A DNA stretch of 64,000 nucleotides. It comes from Treponema sp. (GTDB lineage: Bacteria > Spirochaetota > Spirochaetia > Treponematales > Breznakiellaceae). The position numbers and the translations under genes are program-made. Where the stretch lies: assembly GCA_009781635.1 (NCBI GenBank), contig WQXU01000002.1, positions 113,065 to 177,064 of the forward strand, given 5' to 3'. The notes under the pieces were generated by a model that was given only the letters and a program-made list of their open reading frames with translations, was not told the origin of the DNA and did no database searches. Every line of letters starts with the position of its first letter. Positions within the stretch are counted from its first letter, which is position 1. This document shows positions 1 through 8,341 of this stretch, in pieces.

Positions 1-906
1 AACCGGAAACAGACTGTAATTTACATTCCCGCCTTCAACATCGACAGTGGAACTTTCCCTTATAATTGACGCATAACCTGTAACGGATTTGGAAAACTCT
101 GTTTCTATAGTTGACTTGATCCTCTGCCCCGCTCTTTCTCTGCTTTTCTCCGCATCAATATCGTACTTCTCCGCAATGTAACCTGAGAGAAAGGCAGTTT
201 GAAAATCTTTCAGATCGGCATATTCGAACGGTTCAATGGCATCCATGTAGTTGTTGTCCATTTTTTCCGAACCGTCTACGGGAACTTTTTCAAATGCCAT
301 GCTGCCGTCCCTGATGACTGAATAGTGATCGGTTTTTATATAGTTATAATTTGAGTCGAACCAGGCTTTTACTTTGGTTGCCTTAAAACGCATATGACCG
401 CTTGCTTTTGCATCAAAGAGCCAAAAAGGAAGATAAACGCCCTGTATACTGTTAATCTTGTTTTCCTTTTTGAAACAATCAGGAAGGAGCCTCTTGTCTT
501 TGTAAAAGTTTTTTAATGCCTCCACTGCTGTTTTTTTATCCAGTTTGAAGGGGATAAGATAATCAGGTTTTAACATTCCTGTAAGCCGTCTTAAAACAAT
601 CTGAGTATTTCCGCAATTGGGGCAAACCATTGCTGTTGTGTTTTTATCGCCTAAAAGTTCAGCTCCGCAGGAAGGACAGGAACCCTGAGCCAGTTCATTC
701 AAATCATCTGATTCCCATTCCTTTGGCCCGCTGTCTTCATCCCATCCAAATTTGTCTTTTTCCGGGAGCGAGATTTCTTTCTGGTATTCTTCCAGAGCCT
801 GTATCTCAAACTCCGCGTCGCAGTAGGGGCATTTCATGCTTTGCGTTGCGCTGTCGAATTTAACCGCACCTCCGCAGTTGGGACATTTATACTCTTTTAT
901 TTCCAT
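1..906 (-). CDS. TFIIB-type zinc-ribbon protein, C-terminus off the window
   Basis: I translated this by hand on the minus strand; it opens MEIKEYKCPNCGG and stays open for 302 codons to the window edge, so the C-terminus is missing. It has two pairs of CxxC zinc knuckles: YKCPNCGG with MKCPYCDAEF near the N-terminus, and SCPSCGAE with VCPNCGNT near residues 75-100. A conserved cytosolic region follows (LKPDYLIPFKLDKK, then VYLPFWLFDAKASG). This arrangement resembles Bacillus YdjG-type proteins, which sit beside an SPFH protein (YdjI) in the PspA membrane-stress operon. The neighbour at 910-2196 is exactly such an SPFH protein, three bases upstream, so co-transcription is likely. Any transmembrane segment expected at the C-terminus lies outside the window. 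The family assignment rests on the ribbon pattern and the neighbour. Confidence 0.8.
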   Translation of the reverse strand, partial: MEIKEYKCPNCGGAVKFDSATQSMKCPYCDAEFEIQALEEYQKEISLPEKDKFGWDEDSGPKEWESDDLNELAQGSCPSCGAELLGDKNTTAMVCPNCGNTQIVLRRLTGMLKPDYLIPFKLDKKTAVEALKNFYKDKRLLPDCFKKENKINSIQGVYLPFWLFDAKASGHMRFKATKVKAWFDSNYNYIKTDHYSVIRDGSMAFEKVPVDGSEKMDNNYMDAIEPFEYADLKDFQTAFLSGYIAEKYDIDAEKSRERAGQRIKSTIETEFSKSVTGYASIIRESSTVDVEGGNVNYSLFPV

Positions 907-909
907 CAA

Positions 910-2196
910 CTAATCCCTGGACTTACCGCACTCTGCGCAGAACTTGCCGGTGTTTCCCGCATGGCCGCATGAGCATGTCCATTCGCCTGAAGCCGGCGCC
1001 GGTTTTCCGCACTCTGCGCAGAATCTTCCGGTGTTTCCTGCATGGCCGCATGGGCATGCCCAGCCTAGGGCTGGTGCCGGGTTTCCGCACCCGCCGCAGA
1101 ACTTGCCTGTGTTTCCCGCATGGCCGCACGAGCATGCCCAGCCGCTTGCCTGCTGAACAGGCGCTTGTTGTGCAGGCTGCTGCTGTTGGGGTTGAGCTGC
1201 TCCCATCTGGAAAAGCGCCTGCGGATTCATGCCGCCGGCCTGAGTTGCCATGCCCATTCCCATAAAGCCTGTCATGGCTCCGGCTGCATTCCCCGCTGCA
1301 GTGCGCATTGCATCGCTCTGGGCGTTTACCAAAGTTGCAGCTGCCATGGTCGGGTCGCGCATTACTGCTGCAGACTGAAGCTGCTTTATACGGTTTTCAT
1401 CTTCTTCTGAAGCTGTACAGGTAATTCCAAAATTGACAATCTCTATACCGCGGACATCACGCCACTTATTACTGAGCGCTTCGTTAAGAATTTCAGCCAG
1501 CTTGTCGGTATGGAATGAAATTTCGTGATACTCCATTCCGCTTCCCAGTTTTGCCAATGAGGGGCCAAGAACAGTAATTATTTCGCTTTTAAGCTGGCTG
1601 TCGATTTTATCTCTTGTATAATCTTCATCAGCATTGCCGCATACGTTTGCGTAAAATAATATCGGGTTTATCATCCGGTATGAGTACTCGCCGTTTGCGC
1701 GCAGGCTTATTGTCAGGCGAAGATTGATATTTGGGTCGATAACAAGATATGGAATAGGATTCGGCGTACCGTACTTGTTTCCAAGTATTTCCTTTGTATT
1801 AAAATAATAAATACGCTGATCTTTTCCGGGGCTTCCGCCGTGTCTAAAACGTTCATCTATATTTTTTAATGCGCCGATGATGCCCTTGCCCAGGCCTCCG
1901 TAAAAAATACTGGACTCGCTCGATTTATCGTAGGTATAATGCCCTTCTTCAGAGCAGAATTCCATGATACGTCCGTTATCAACAATTATCGCAGCCTGTC
2001 CCTTGTTAACTACAATACCCGAACCATTGGAGATAATATTGTCTTCTCCCTTGGTATTTGAACTTCTTTTGCTTGTTCGTTTCTGGCCTTTTGCTGCAAG
2101 AACATTCGCATCCAGGCTTTCGCAGACAAAGAACTCAAGCCATTGATCTGCCAGGACTCCGCCTACGGCTCCTGTTAACGCTTTAATTAATCCCAT
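910..2196 (-). CDS. SPFH-domain protein with triple C-terminal zinc ribbon (YdjI-like)
   Basis: The protein has 428 residues. The N-terminal part (about 1-290) is an SPFH/band-7-like domain of the type called virion core protein or YdjI; it opens MGLIKALTGAVGGVLADQW and includes VVNKGQAAIIVDNGRI. A low-complexity Met/Ala/Gln linker (about 290-350, with QPQQQQPAQQ) leads to three near-identical ribbons of the form W-x-C-x-C-G-H-A-G-N-T-G-x-F-C-x-x-C-G. SPFH proteins of this group recruit PspA-like proteins to stressed membranes in Bacillus; that role is inferred here. The start is supported by a strong GAGGAGG Shine-Dalgarno. It forms an operon with the zinc-ribbon gene downstream. It ends with TAG, which shows that amber is used as a normal stop in this genome. 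Confidence 0.85.
   Translation of the reverse strand: MGLIKALTGAVGGVLADQWLEFFVCESLDANVLAAKGQKRTSKRSSNTKGEDNIISNGSGIVVNKGQAAIIVDNGRIMEFCSEEGHYTYDKSSESSIFYGGLGKGIIGALKNIDERFRHGGSPGKDQRIYYFNTKEILGNKYGTPNPIPYLVIDPNINLRLTISLRANGEYSYRMINPILFYANVCGNADEDYTRDKIDSQLKSEIITVLGPSLAKLGSGMEYHEISFHTDKLAEILNEALSNKWRDVRGIEIVNFGITCTASEEDENRIKQLQSAAVMRDPTMAAATLVNAQSDAMRTAAGNAAGAMTGFMGMGMATQAGGMNPQALFQMGAAQPQQQQPAQQAPVQQASGWACSCGHAGNTGKFCGGCGNPAPALGWACPCGHAGNTGRFCAECGKPAPASGEWTCSCGHAGNTGKFCAECGKSRD
926..1140 (-). repeat. Three tandem zinc-ribbon-coding repeats
   Basis: Three direct DNA repeats begin near 926, 1007 and 1085, with periods of 81 and 78 bases. Each encodes one ribbon of the SPFH protein. The conserved block carries the core TTCCCGCATGGCCGCA and is nearly identical in all three copies, which suggests recent tandem duplication or gene conversion. 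Copy number could vary between strains. Confidence 0.8.
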
Positions 2197-2285
2197 AACA
2201 ATCCTCCTCTGGATTCTTCATTGTACCATAATATACTAATTGATAACATAGAATAAATTAATAAAGAAGCTTATTTAAAAACCAG

Positions 2286-2314
2286 TTGACATATGTTACT
2301 AGCGGCAATAATGT
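2286..2314 (+). promoter_or_regulatory. Sigma-70 promoter of thrC, leaderless geometry
   Basis: TTGACA at 2286-2291, a 17-base spacer, then TAATGT at 2309-2314. The thrC ATG is at 2324, so the expected +1 falls about 2-3 bases before the start codon. There is no Shine-Dalgarno sequence. Confidence 0.7.
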
Positions 2315-2323
2315 TAATTTTAA

Positions 2324-3664
2324 ATGCAGTTTCGCTCCACTCGGTCCAAACTCCCGCTTGTCTCATATAAGGATGCAGTATTAAACTGCCTGCCTGCAGA
2401 CGGCGGCCTTTATGTGCCCGATCAGGCAGCGGATTTCCGGCAGTTTCTTCTGCAAATGGACGAGAAGACCAGCTTTAATGAGCTTATAGCGGCGGCAGCG
2501 CCTTTGCTTCTGGAAAGCGGGCTTGATTCTGTCTCTGCATCCAGAGTTGCGAAGAACGCCTTTAATTTTAAACCCGAATTAATTGAACTTGATGAGGGTT
2601 TCTCGCTGCTCAATCTTTACAACGGGCCTACGGGAGTTTTCAAGGATTTTAGCATTGCATTTATGTCTGCGATGTTCGAGGAGTTTATAAAGGAAGGAGG
2701 GAAGCGCAGCCGGACCAAAGCTCCGCTTTTAGTTCTGGCCGCTGCAAAGCCCGATACCGGCGTGAGTATGGCTCATGCTTTTGGCGGTAAAGAGGGAATC
2801 TCGCTTGTCCTGTTATATCCGTCAGGGCAACTCCGCGGGCTTGATCCTTCCGCATTTGCGCAAAACGGCGGGAACATTATCCCCATTCAGGTAAGAGGAA
2901 CATTTGATGACTGTCAGCGTCTTGTTATCGAAGCGATAAATGATCGTGATTTTTCCGTTCCCTACAATGTAACAAGCGCAAATACGATGAATCCCGGAAG
3001 GCTTCTCCCTCAGATTTTTTATTATTTTTATGCTTTTATTCAATTAAAAAACAGGCTTACAGGCGATTTAATTTTCAGCGTTCCTTCGGGGAATTTCGGA
3101 AATCTTACTGCAGGGCTTTATGCCTGGAAATTCGGCATGCCTGTAAACGGATTCATATCTGCAATGAATGCAAACAATGCAAACAATGCAATAGGCTCCT
3201 GTATTTACGGCGAGCCGTTTATTCCAAAACCTCTTGTGCATACCAATTCACCGGCTCTTGATGTAAGCATGCCCGTTAATTATGAACGTCTTGCGTCATT
3301 CTACGATGAGGCTCCCGCCGTGATGCGCAATATGGTATACCCGGCATCGATAGACGATCCCTTGACTCTTGAAACAATGGAATATATCTATAAAAAATAC
3401 AGCGCCTACATTGATCCTCACACGGCTGTCGCTGTTGCTGCGGCGCGGAAAATTGCAGACGAACGCAAATGGAGCGGGAATACATATACAGTTGTTTTAG
3501 CTACAGGGCATCCTGCCAGATCGCCTAACATGGCGGAGGAGGCAACCGGCAAAGCAATCAAGGTGCCGGGTTCTCTGAAAAAATTATGGAAAAAGTGCGA
3601 GCCGATAGCGCTTATTCCTCCCGTGCTTGATGCTTTTGAAAGCGCAATCGCAAGCTGCTTTTGA
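2324..3664 (+). CDS. thrC: Threonine synthase
   Basis: A PLP-dependent enzyme that converts O-phosphohomoserine to threonine. It has 446 residues, close to the family's usual 430-500. The N-terminus MQFRSTRSKLPLVSYKDAVL with PADGGLYVPD is the family signature. The PLP lysine is K107 in GPTGVFKDFS, and the cofactor phosphate loop is probably VPSGNFGNLTAG. No other threonine-pathway gene is adjacent. It is the first gene of its unit, with a promoter very close to the ATG. MscS follows 39 bases downstream with its own Shine-Dalgarno, so the two may be co-transcribed. Confidence 0.95.
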   Translation: MQFRSTRSKLPLVSYKDAVLNCLPADGGLYVPDQAADFRQFLLQMDEKTSFNELIAAAAPLLLESGLDSVSASRVAKNAFNFKPELIELDEGFSLLNLYNGPTGVFKDFSIAFMSAMFEEFIKEGGKRSRTKAPLLVLAAAKPDTGVSMAHAFGGKEGISLVLLYPSGQLRGLDPSAFAQNGGNIIPIQVRGTFDDCQRLVIEAINDRDFSVPYNVTSANTMNPGRLLPQIFYYFYAFIQLKNRLTGDLIFSVPSGNFGNLTAGLYAWKFGMPVNGFISAMNANNANNAIGSCIYGEPFIPKPLVHTNSPALDVSMPVNYERLASFYDEAPAVMRNMVYPASIDDPLTLETMEYIYKKYSAYIDPHTAVAVAAARKIADERKWSGNTYTVVLATGHPARSPNMAEEATGKAIKVPGSLKKLWKKCEPIALIPPVLDAFESAIASCF

Positions 3665-3703
3665 TCCGGGAAAAAAAGCGTACGAAGGAGTAAAGGAATT
3701 TTT

Positions 3704-5074
3704 ATGAGATTATTATCAATTTTTTTAACTGTTGTTTTTTTATTATCGCCGTTTGTTTTTTTAACTTCGCAGGAATTAATTGCCGGTGAGCAGAATGATA
3801 CTGAGGAACAGGCGGAAACTGCCGCCGAAGAAATCACCGAAAACACAGAAGAGGAAAAAGATGCGGATGCTGTAACGTCTGCAAGTCCTGTAATACCGGA
3901 GTTTAGAAGTCCATTAATAAACGAACTGCATTTTCTGCAGAGATTGGGTATTGCGCTGGCTATAATTGCAGGGCAGGCAATTTTAATAAAGCTTGTCTGG
4001 TATTTATTTAAACGGCTGAATAACAGGCTTGAATATGCAGCCAAAGATAAAATAAAGCCTCTTGTGATTAAAAAACGCAAAATACTTACATCCATGCAGA
4101 TTGTTAAAGTAATAGAAGTTTTTCTGCGGGCGCTGAAAATTGTTATCACAGGCCTTCAGCTCTTTCTTACAATACCTATGGTTTTCAGTTTGTTCGAAGC
4201 GACGCAAAATCTTGCATCTGTGTTATTCGGCTATATTTTAAATCCGGTAAAGAATATTGTTATGAGCACAATAGGAAATATTCCCAATATTCTTATGATC
4301 ATTGTTATTGTTATTGTTACGCGTTACGTGCTAAAAGCTCTTAAATTTTTCGCTGTAAATATTGAAAAAGGCAAACTTGTCATTCCCGGATTTTACACTG
4401 AGTGGGCTGCGCCGACCTATAAAATATTGCAGGTGCTTTTGTGGGCTTTTACTGTTGCGGTTGCATATCCGTATTTGCCGGGCTCTGATTCAAGGGCTTT
4501 TCAGGGGGTTTCTGTTTTTATCGGCATTATTTTTTCGCTTGGATCTACCACAGCAATCGGCAATCTTGTAGCGGGGCTTGTTATTACATATATGCGTCCG
4601 TTCAAGATAGGCGACCGGGTTAATATAAAAGATATAACCGGTTTTGTTATAGAAAAAAATCTGATGGTAGTGCGGCTTAAAACGCATAAAAATGAGTATG
4701 TAACATTTCCGAATCTGGTTATTTTGGGATCGAATATCATCAATTACAATACATCTTCCGATGAAGACGAGGAAGGTTTAATTATTTTTGCGGAAGTTAC
4801 ATTCGGCTATTCAACGCCGTGGCAGACGATCCACGATATACTGATTAATGCGGCTCTTGCGACAGAGCATGTTCAGAAGAAACCCGAACCCTTTGTGCTT
4901 CAGACAAAACTGGATGATTTTTATGCGTGTTATCAGATTAATTGTTATACGAAAGAAGTCGGCAAGGTGCCGCGGATTTATACCATGCTGTATGAAAATA
5001 TTCAAAATGGTTTCCGCGAATCAGGCCTGGATTTGACTAGCGCGCATTACCGCGTGATTGCTTCAGGCAAATAA
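3704..5074 (+). CDS. MscS-family mechanosensitive ion channel
   Basis: 456 residues. An N-terminal signal-like segment (1-25) precedes an acidic Glu-rich stretch (27-55, QNDTEEQAETAAEEITENTE) predicted to be periplasmic. Four or more hydrophobic helices follow (about 78-98, 143-165, 185-205, 245-275). The pore/beta-domain region has GSTTAIGNLVAGLVITYMRP and FKIGDRVNIKDITGFV, which are diagnostic for the MscS fold. The channel releases solutes on hypo-osmotic shock. A GAAGGAGTAAAGG Shine-Dalgarno region precedes the ATG. It lies between thrC and an oligopeptide-binding protein, with no clear functional link. Confidence 0.92.
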   Translation: MRLLSIFLTVVFLLSPFVFLTSQELIAGEQNDTEEQAETAAEEITENTEEEKDADAVTSASPVIPEFRSPLINELHFLQRLGIALAIIAGQAILIKLVWYLFKRLNNRLEYAAKDKIKPLVIKKRKILTSMQIVKVIEVFLRALKIVITGLQLFLTIPMVFSLFEATQNLASVLFGYILNPVKNIVMSTIGNIPNILMIIVIVIVTRYVLKALKFFAVNIEKGKLVIPGFYTEWAAPTYKILQVLLWAFTVAVAYPYLPGSDSRAFQGVSVFIGIIFSLGSTTAIGNLVAGLVITYMRPFKIGDRVNIKDITGFVIEKNLMVVRLKTHKNEYVTFPNLVILGSNIINYNTSSDEDEEGLIIFAEVTFGYSTPWQTIHDILINAALATEHVQKKPEPFVLQTKLDDFYACYQINCYTKEVGKVPRIYTMLYENIQNGFRESGLDLTSAHYRVIASGK

Positions 5075-5098
5075 TAAGAAGCCGTAAAAACATGAGAG

Positions 5099-5127
5099 TT
5101 GATAATATAATTTTATTATATTATACT
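5099..5127 (+). promoter_or_regulatory. Promoter of the peptide-binding lipoprotein gene, leaderless geometry
   Basis: TTGATA at 5099-5104, a 17-base spacer, then TATACT at 5122-5127. The ATG at 5134 begins six bases after the -10 box, so transcription would start at or beside the A of ATG. No Shine-Dalgarno is present. Confidence 0.7.
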
Positions 5128-5133
5128 TAATTC

Positions 5134-6798
5134 ATGATTAATCATAAAAATTTACTGCTCTTTGCGCTGTGTGCGCTGCTGGCTGCCTGTCAGAGCCCGC
5201 AGGTTCAGAAGGAACCGGAGGAAGTCAGAGATACCGACGGCATCGCAGAAATGCGGCCGGAGAACATTAAGCTTGATGAGCTTACAGTTGCATTTTCACG
5301 TCATGATATAGAACTGGATTTCCGCAAATCCTACTTTGCAAGCGAAGCGCAAATTTTTACGGCGGTTTATGAAGGACTTTTTTCGTATCATCCCCTAACG
5401 CTGGAACCTGTGCCGGCATTGGCTGAGCGATGGGAAATTTCCGAGGACAAGACACAGTGGACATTTACAATAAGGCGAAACGCGCGCTTCTGGAACGGCG
5501 ATCCTGTGCGGGCGGAAGATTTCCGCGCTGCATGGATTTCCCTTCTTGCGCCCCATCGCGACTCTCCGTATTCAAGTTTATTCGATGTTATTGAAGGCGC
5601 GCGGGATTACCGCAACGGCATTGAAAGGGATTCTGACAAGGTTGGAATCAGGGCTGTTGATACAAGGACACTTGTTGTAAAATTAAACTCCCCCGCATCA
5701 TTCTTTCCTGCTATGCTTTGTCATCATTCATTCAGCCCCATACATCCTTCGATGGTGAATAAGACAGAATGGTCGCCGCAGAGAACCCAGGGAAACTGGA
5801 TGCCGCCTGTTTCAAACGGGCCTTTCCGTATTATTTCCATGAATAATGAAAGCATTGTTATGCAAAAATGCGATCAGTACTGGGACAGAAGCAGCGTTGC
5901 GCTTAACAAGATAACAATTAAATTTACAGGTACTTCTGATGAGGCTTCCTATTTATGGAACTCAGGAGAAGCCCGCTGGATATCCGGCGATGTGAATGTT
6001 GACGCTCTTACAGATCGATCAGGCATTCAGGTTAATGTAATGTTTGCAACACATTATTATTTTATCCGTTCTTCGGAAAAACCCTGGAGTGATTACAGAG
6101 TCCGCCGCGCAATGGCTCTTGTTCTGCCCTGGAACGAAATCCGCGGAAATTATTTTCTGCCTGCCGAAACATTGATTTTTCCCGTGCTTGGGTATCCGGA
6201 AGTTGAAGGAATAACCGAAACAAATATAGAAGAGGCAAAAAGGCTGATGTCGGAAGCGGGGTATGCAAGCCTGGAAGGGATGCCGGATCTTGTTATACGG
6301 TTAACTCCCTCCCGCGATGCAGCGCGGGTCGGCGCCATCATGGCTAACGCATGGAAAGATCTTCTTGGTTTTAATGTGCGCGTAGAGGTTATTCCCTTTG
6401 ACAGATATTTTCAAACAATTAAAGATGACGGTTATACAGTTGGTTCCAGCACATGGATTGGAGATTTTGCCGATCCTTATGCGTTCCTGCAAATGTGGCG
6501 GCGGGATTCAAATTTAAATGATGCCCGTTATGACGATGCTGATTATGAAGATTTAATTGAAAGATCCATGATAGAGGAGGGAGATACGCGTCTTGCAACT
6601 CTTGCCGAAGCTGAAAAATTACTGCTGAACAGGGGAACAGTCCTGCCGATATTTTTTAACCCGGCTTTAAATATTGTAGATACAGGTGAGCTTGACGGAT
6701 GGTATCCGAATGCATTGGATATTCATCCATTCAAATATATATCTTTCAGGGCTGTCCGCCCGCTGCCTGGCGTTGCAATGCTGCCGGTTATGCGGTAA
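5134..6798 (+). CDS. Oligopeptide ABC transporter substrate-binding lipoprotein
   Basis: 554 residues. The signal peptide ends in a lipobox (ALLAACQSPQ), so the mature protein should be lipid-anchored in the periplasm or on the outer surface. The rest is an SBP_bac_5 (OppA/DppA) fold, with SEAQIFTAVYEGLFSYHP and LAERWEISEDKTQWTFTIR as family landmarks and HYYFIRSSEKPWSDYRVRRA in the middle lobe. It binds short peptides for uptake. No permease or ATPase gene follows, so it must work with a transporter encoded elsewhere. ispF starts three bases after its stop, so the following genes probably share its transcript. Confidence 0.92.
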   Translation: MINHKNLLLFALCALLAACQSPQVQKEPEEVRDTDGIAEMRPENIKLDELTVAFSRHDIELDFRKSYFASEAQIFTAVYEGLFSYHPLTLEPVPALAERWEISEDKTQWTFTIRRNARFWNGDPVRAEDFRAAWISLLAPHRDSPYSSLFDVIEGARDYRNGIERDSDKVGIRAVDTRTLVVKLNSPASFFPAMLCHHSFSPIHPSMVNKTEWSPQRTQGNWMPPVSNGPFRIISMNNESIVMQKCDQYWDRSSVALNKITIKFTGTSDEASYLWNSGEARWISGDVNVDALTDRSGIQVNVMFATHYYFIRSSEKPWSDYRVRRAMALVLPWNEIRGNYFLPAETLIFPVLGYPEVEGITETNIEEAKRLMSEAGYASLEGMPDLVIRLTPSRDAARVGAIMANAWKDLLGFNVRVEVIPFDRYFQTIKDDGYTVGSSTWIGDFADPYAFLQMWRRDSNLNDARYDDADYEDLIERSMIEEGDTRLATLAEAEKLLLNRGTVLPIFFNPALNIVDTGELDGWYPNALDIHPFKYISFRAVRPLPGVAMLPVMR

Positions 6799-6801
6799 TT
6801 A

Positions 6802-7278
6802 ATGATACGAACAGGTCTTGGTTACGACATACACCGTTTAAAAAGAGGGCGGCGTTTTCTGCTCGGCGGTGTTGAAATTCCTTTTGCAAAAGGTGAAGAC
6901 GGGCATTCTGACGGGGATGTTCTTGCGCATGCAGTAAGTGATGCGCTTCTTGGCGCCTGCGCCCTTGGCGATATCGGCGGGTTTTTTCCTCCTTCCGATC
7001 CGGCGTGGAAGGATGCCGATTCAATGGAATTATTGCGTAATGTTTATGCGCGCGTTAAACAATCCGGCTGGAAAGTTGTAAATCTTGACTGTGTAATTAT
7101 TTGTGAAAAGCCAAAAATACTTCCATTCAGGGAGCTTATACGCAAATCTCTTGCAGAAGCGCTTGAAACACCGGTGGAAAATATATTTTTAAAAGGCAAG
7201 ACTAAAGAAGGGCTGGGAACTGTTGGCATGGGAAAAGCGGTCGAAGTTATTGCCCAGTGTCTGTTAACAAAAGAATAA
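6802..7278 (+). CDS. ispF: 2-C-methyl-D-erythritol 2,4-cyclodiphosphate synthase
   Basis: 158 residues, the normal length. It catalyses cyclisation of CDP-methylerythritol 2-phosphate in the MEP isoprenoid pathway. The metal-binding residues are in GLGYDIHRL (Asp9, His11), with a further His in GDVLAHAVSDALLG. The C-terminal GLGTVGMGKAVEVIA is typical of the substrate-binding end. The stop codon overlaps the nth start in TAATG. The fused or separate ispD partner is not in the window. Confidence 0.95.
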   Translation: MIRTGLGYDIHRLKRGRRFLLGGVEIPFAKGEDGHSDGDVLAHAVSDALLGACALGDIGGFFPPSDPAWKDADSMELLRNVYARVKQSGWKVVNLDCVIICEKPKILPFRELIRKSLAEALETPVENIFLKGKTKEGLGTVGMGKAVEVIAQCLLTKE

Positions 7279-7949
7279 TGAGTAAAACAAAGCCAAAATG
7301 GGATGCGATTTTTATATCTCTGGAAAAATGGCGTGATGATTTAAAATGCGAAGAGCCTTCTGTAACAACAGTGGCGGAACGTTACCGCCGGGACCCCTGG
7401 GCAGTGCTTGTTTCTACCATTCTAAGCCTGCGTACAAAAGACGAAGTAACTCTTGCAGCATCCGGACGCCTTTTGGAAAAAGCAGGCGAACCTCAGCTGT
7501 TAGCTGCAATGCAGGAAGAAAAAATCATTAAACTGATTTATCCGGCCGGGTTTTACCGCAATAAAGCGGCATCCTTAAAGAAAATTGCAGCCATATTGCT
7601 TGAACAATATGACGGTAAAGTCCCTTCATCAATGGATGCGCTGCTTGCTCTCCCCGGAGTAGGCAGAAAGACCGCCAATCTTGTGCTTTCGGAAGCATTT
7701 AATATTGACAGTATGTGCGTGGATATTCATGTTCACCGTATAACCAACAGATGCGGATGGGTATGCAGCGGCAGTCCCGAAGAAACGGAAATGACATTAC
7801 GGGAAATATTGCCGTTAAAATACTGGAAAAGAATAAATTATCTTCTTGTTCTTTATGGTCAAAGGCTTTGCCGGCCCGTAAGTCCTTTTTGCTCATGCTG
7901 CGTCATCAGCCGGCATTGTTTGCGTAAAGGCGTCGGCAAACAGCGTTAA
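7278..7949 (+). CDS. nth: Endonuclease III (DNA glycosylase/AP lyase)
   Basis: Base-excision repair enzyme that removes oxidised pyrimidines. I choose the ATG at 7278 (MSKTKPKWDA, 223 residues), which overlaps the ispF stop; a TTG at 7257 is in frame but lies inside ispF. The helix-hairpin-helix is LLALPGVGRKTANLVL with the catalytic Lys in GRKTA, and the catalytic Asp is in VDIHVHRITNR. The C-terminal [4Fe-4S] ligands fit C-X6-C-X2-C-X5-C (CRPVSPFCSCCVISRHC). The stop lies inside an inverted repeat that may help end transcription. Confidence 0.95.
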   Translation: MSKTKPKWDAIFISLEKWRDDLKCEEPSVTTVAERYRRDPWAVLVSTILSLRTKDEVTLAASGRLLEKAGEPQLLAAMQEEKIIKLIYPAGFYRNKAASLKKIAAILLEQYDGKVPSSMDALLALPGVGRKTANLVLSEAFNIDSMCVDIHVHRITNRCGWVCSGSPEETEMTLREILPLKYWKRINYLLVLYGQRLCRPVSPFCSCCVISRHCLRKGVGKQR

Positions 7950-7969
7950 GTTAAACGCCGCTTGCCGAC
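7932..7969. terminator. Imperfect hairpin between convergent nth and higA-like genes
   Basis: GTCGGCAA at 7932-7939 pairs with TTGCCGAC at 7962-7969, with mostly matching inner arms (GCGTTAA against TTAAACGCC). There is no T-tract, so it is a weak or Rho-assisted terminator at best, or an mRNA 3-prime stabiliser. It overlaps the nth stop codon. Confidence 0.4.
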
Positions 7970-7979
7970 CTGAAGGTTG

Positions 7980-8279
7980 TTACTGTTTGGGTTTTTCTGC
8001 TTTTATGATACCCTTTAACGTCTTGGCAAGAGTTTTATTGTTAGCTGCTTTTTCCAGGTCATATTCCATTTGCGCTAACAACCAGAACTCCGGTTTAGTA
8101 GAAAAATACTTGGCAAGACGAACAGCAATGGATGTGGTAATCCTGCTTTTGTCAAGGCTGATTAGCCTTAACGCGGTTTGACTGCACCTGATTTCCTTTG
8201 AAAGTCTGTTACAATTAATTTTATACATTTCAATAAAATCCAGAAGCAGCGACCCTGGCGATTGTTTTGTTTTTGGCAT
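7980..8279 (-). CDS. HigA-family helix-turn-helix protein
   Basis: 99 residues. The middle (about 22-60) is an Xre-like helix-turn-helix with HigA features: NRLSKEIRCSQTALRLI followed by SIAVRLAKYFSTKPEFWLLA, the usual end of HigA antitoxins. The start has an AAGGAG Shine-Dalgarno. HigA normally neutralises the mRNA-cleaving toxin HigB encoded just upstream. Here only about 60 non-coding bases lie upstream before the next gene, so no HigB partner is present. It may be an orphan antitoxin or a simple repressor. The Lys-rich tail (KGIIKAEKPKQ) is uncharacterised. Confidence 0.8.
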   Translation of the reverse strand: MPKTKQSPGSLLLDFIEMYKINCNRLSKEIRCSQTALRLISLDKSRITTSIAVRLAKYFSTKPEFWLLAQMEYDLEKAANNKTLAKTLKGIIKAEKPKQ

Positions 8280-8341
8280 ATTAACTCCTTAACTAGAATA
8301 TAATAAAAATTGATCCTACAGTCGAGCATTATTTTTTATTT

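Noticed and set aside
3418..4149. 243-codon minus-strand frame across thrC and MscS
   Set aside because: It is antisense to two well-supported genes and its sequence has no domain or ribosome site.
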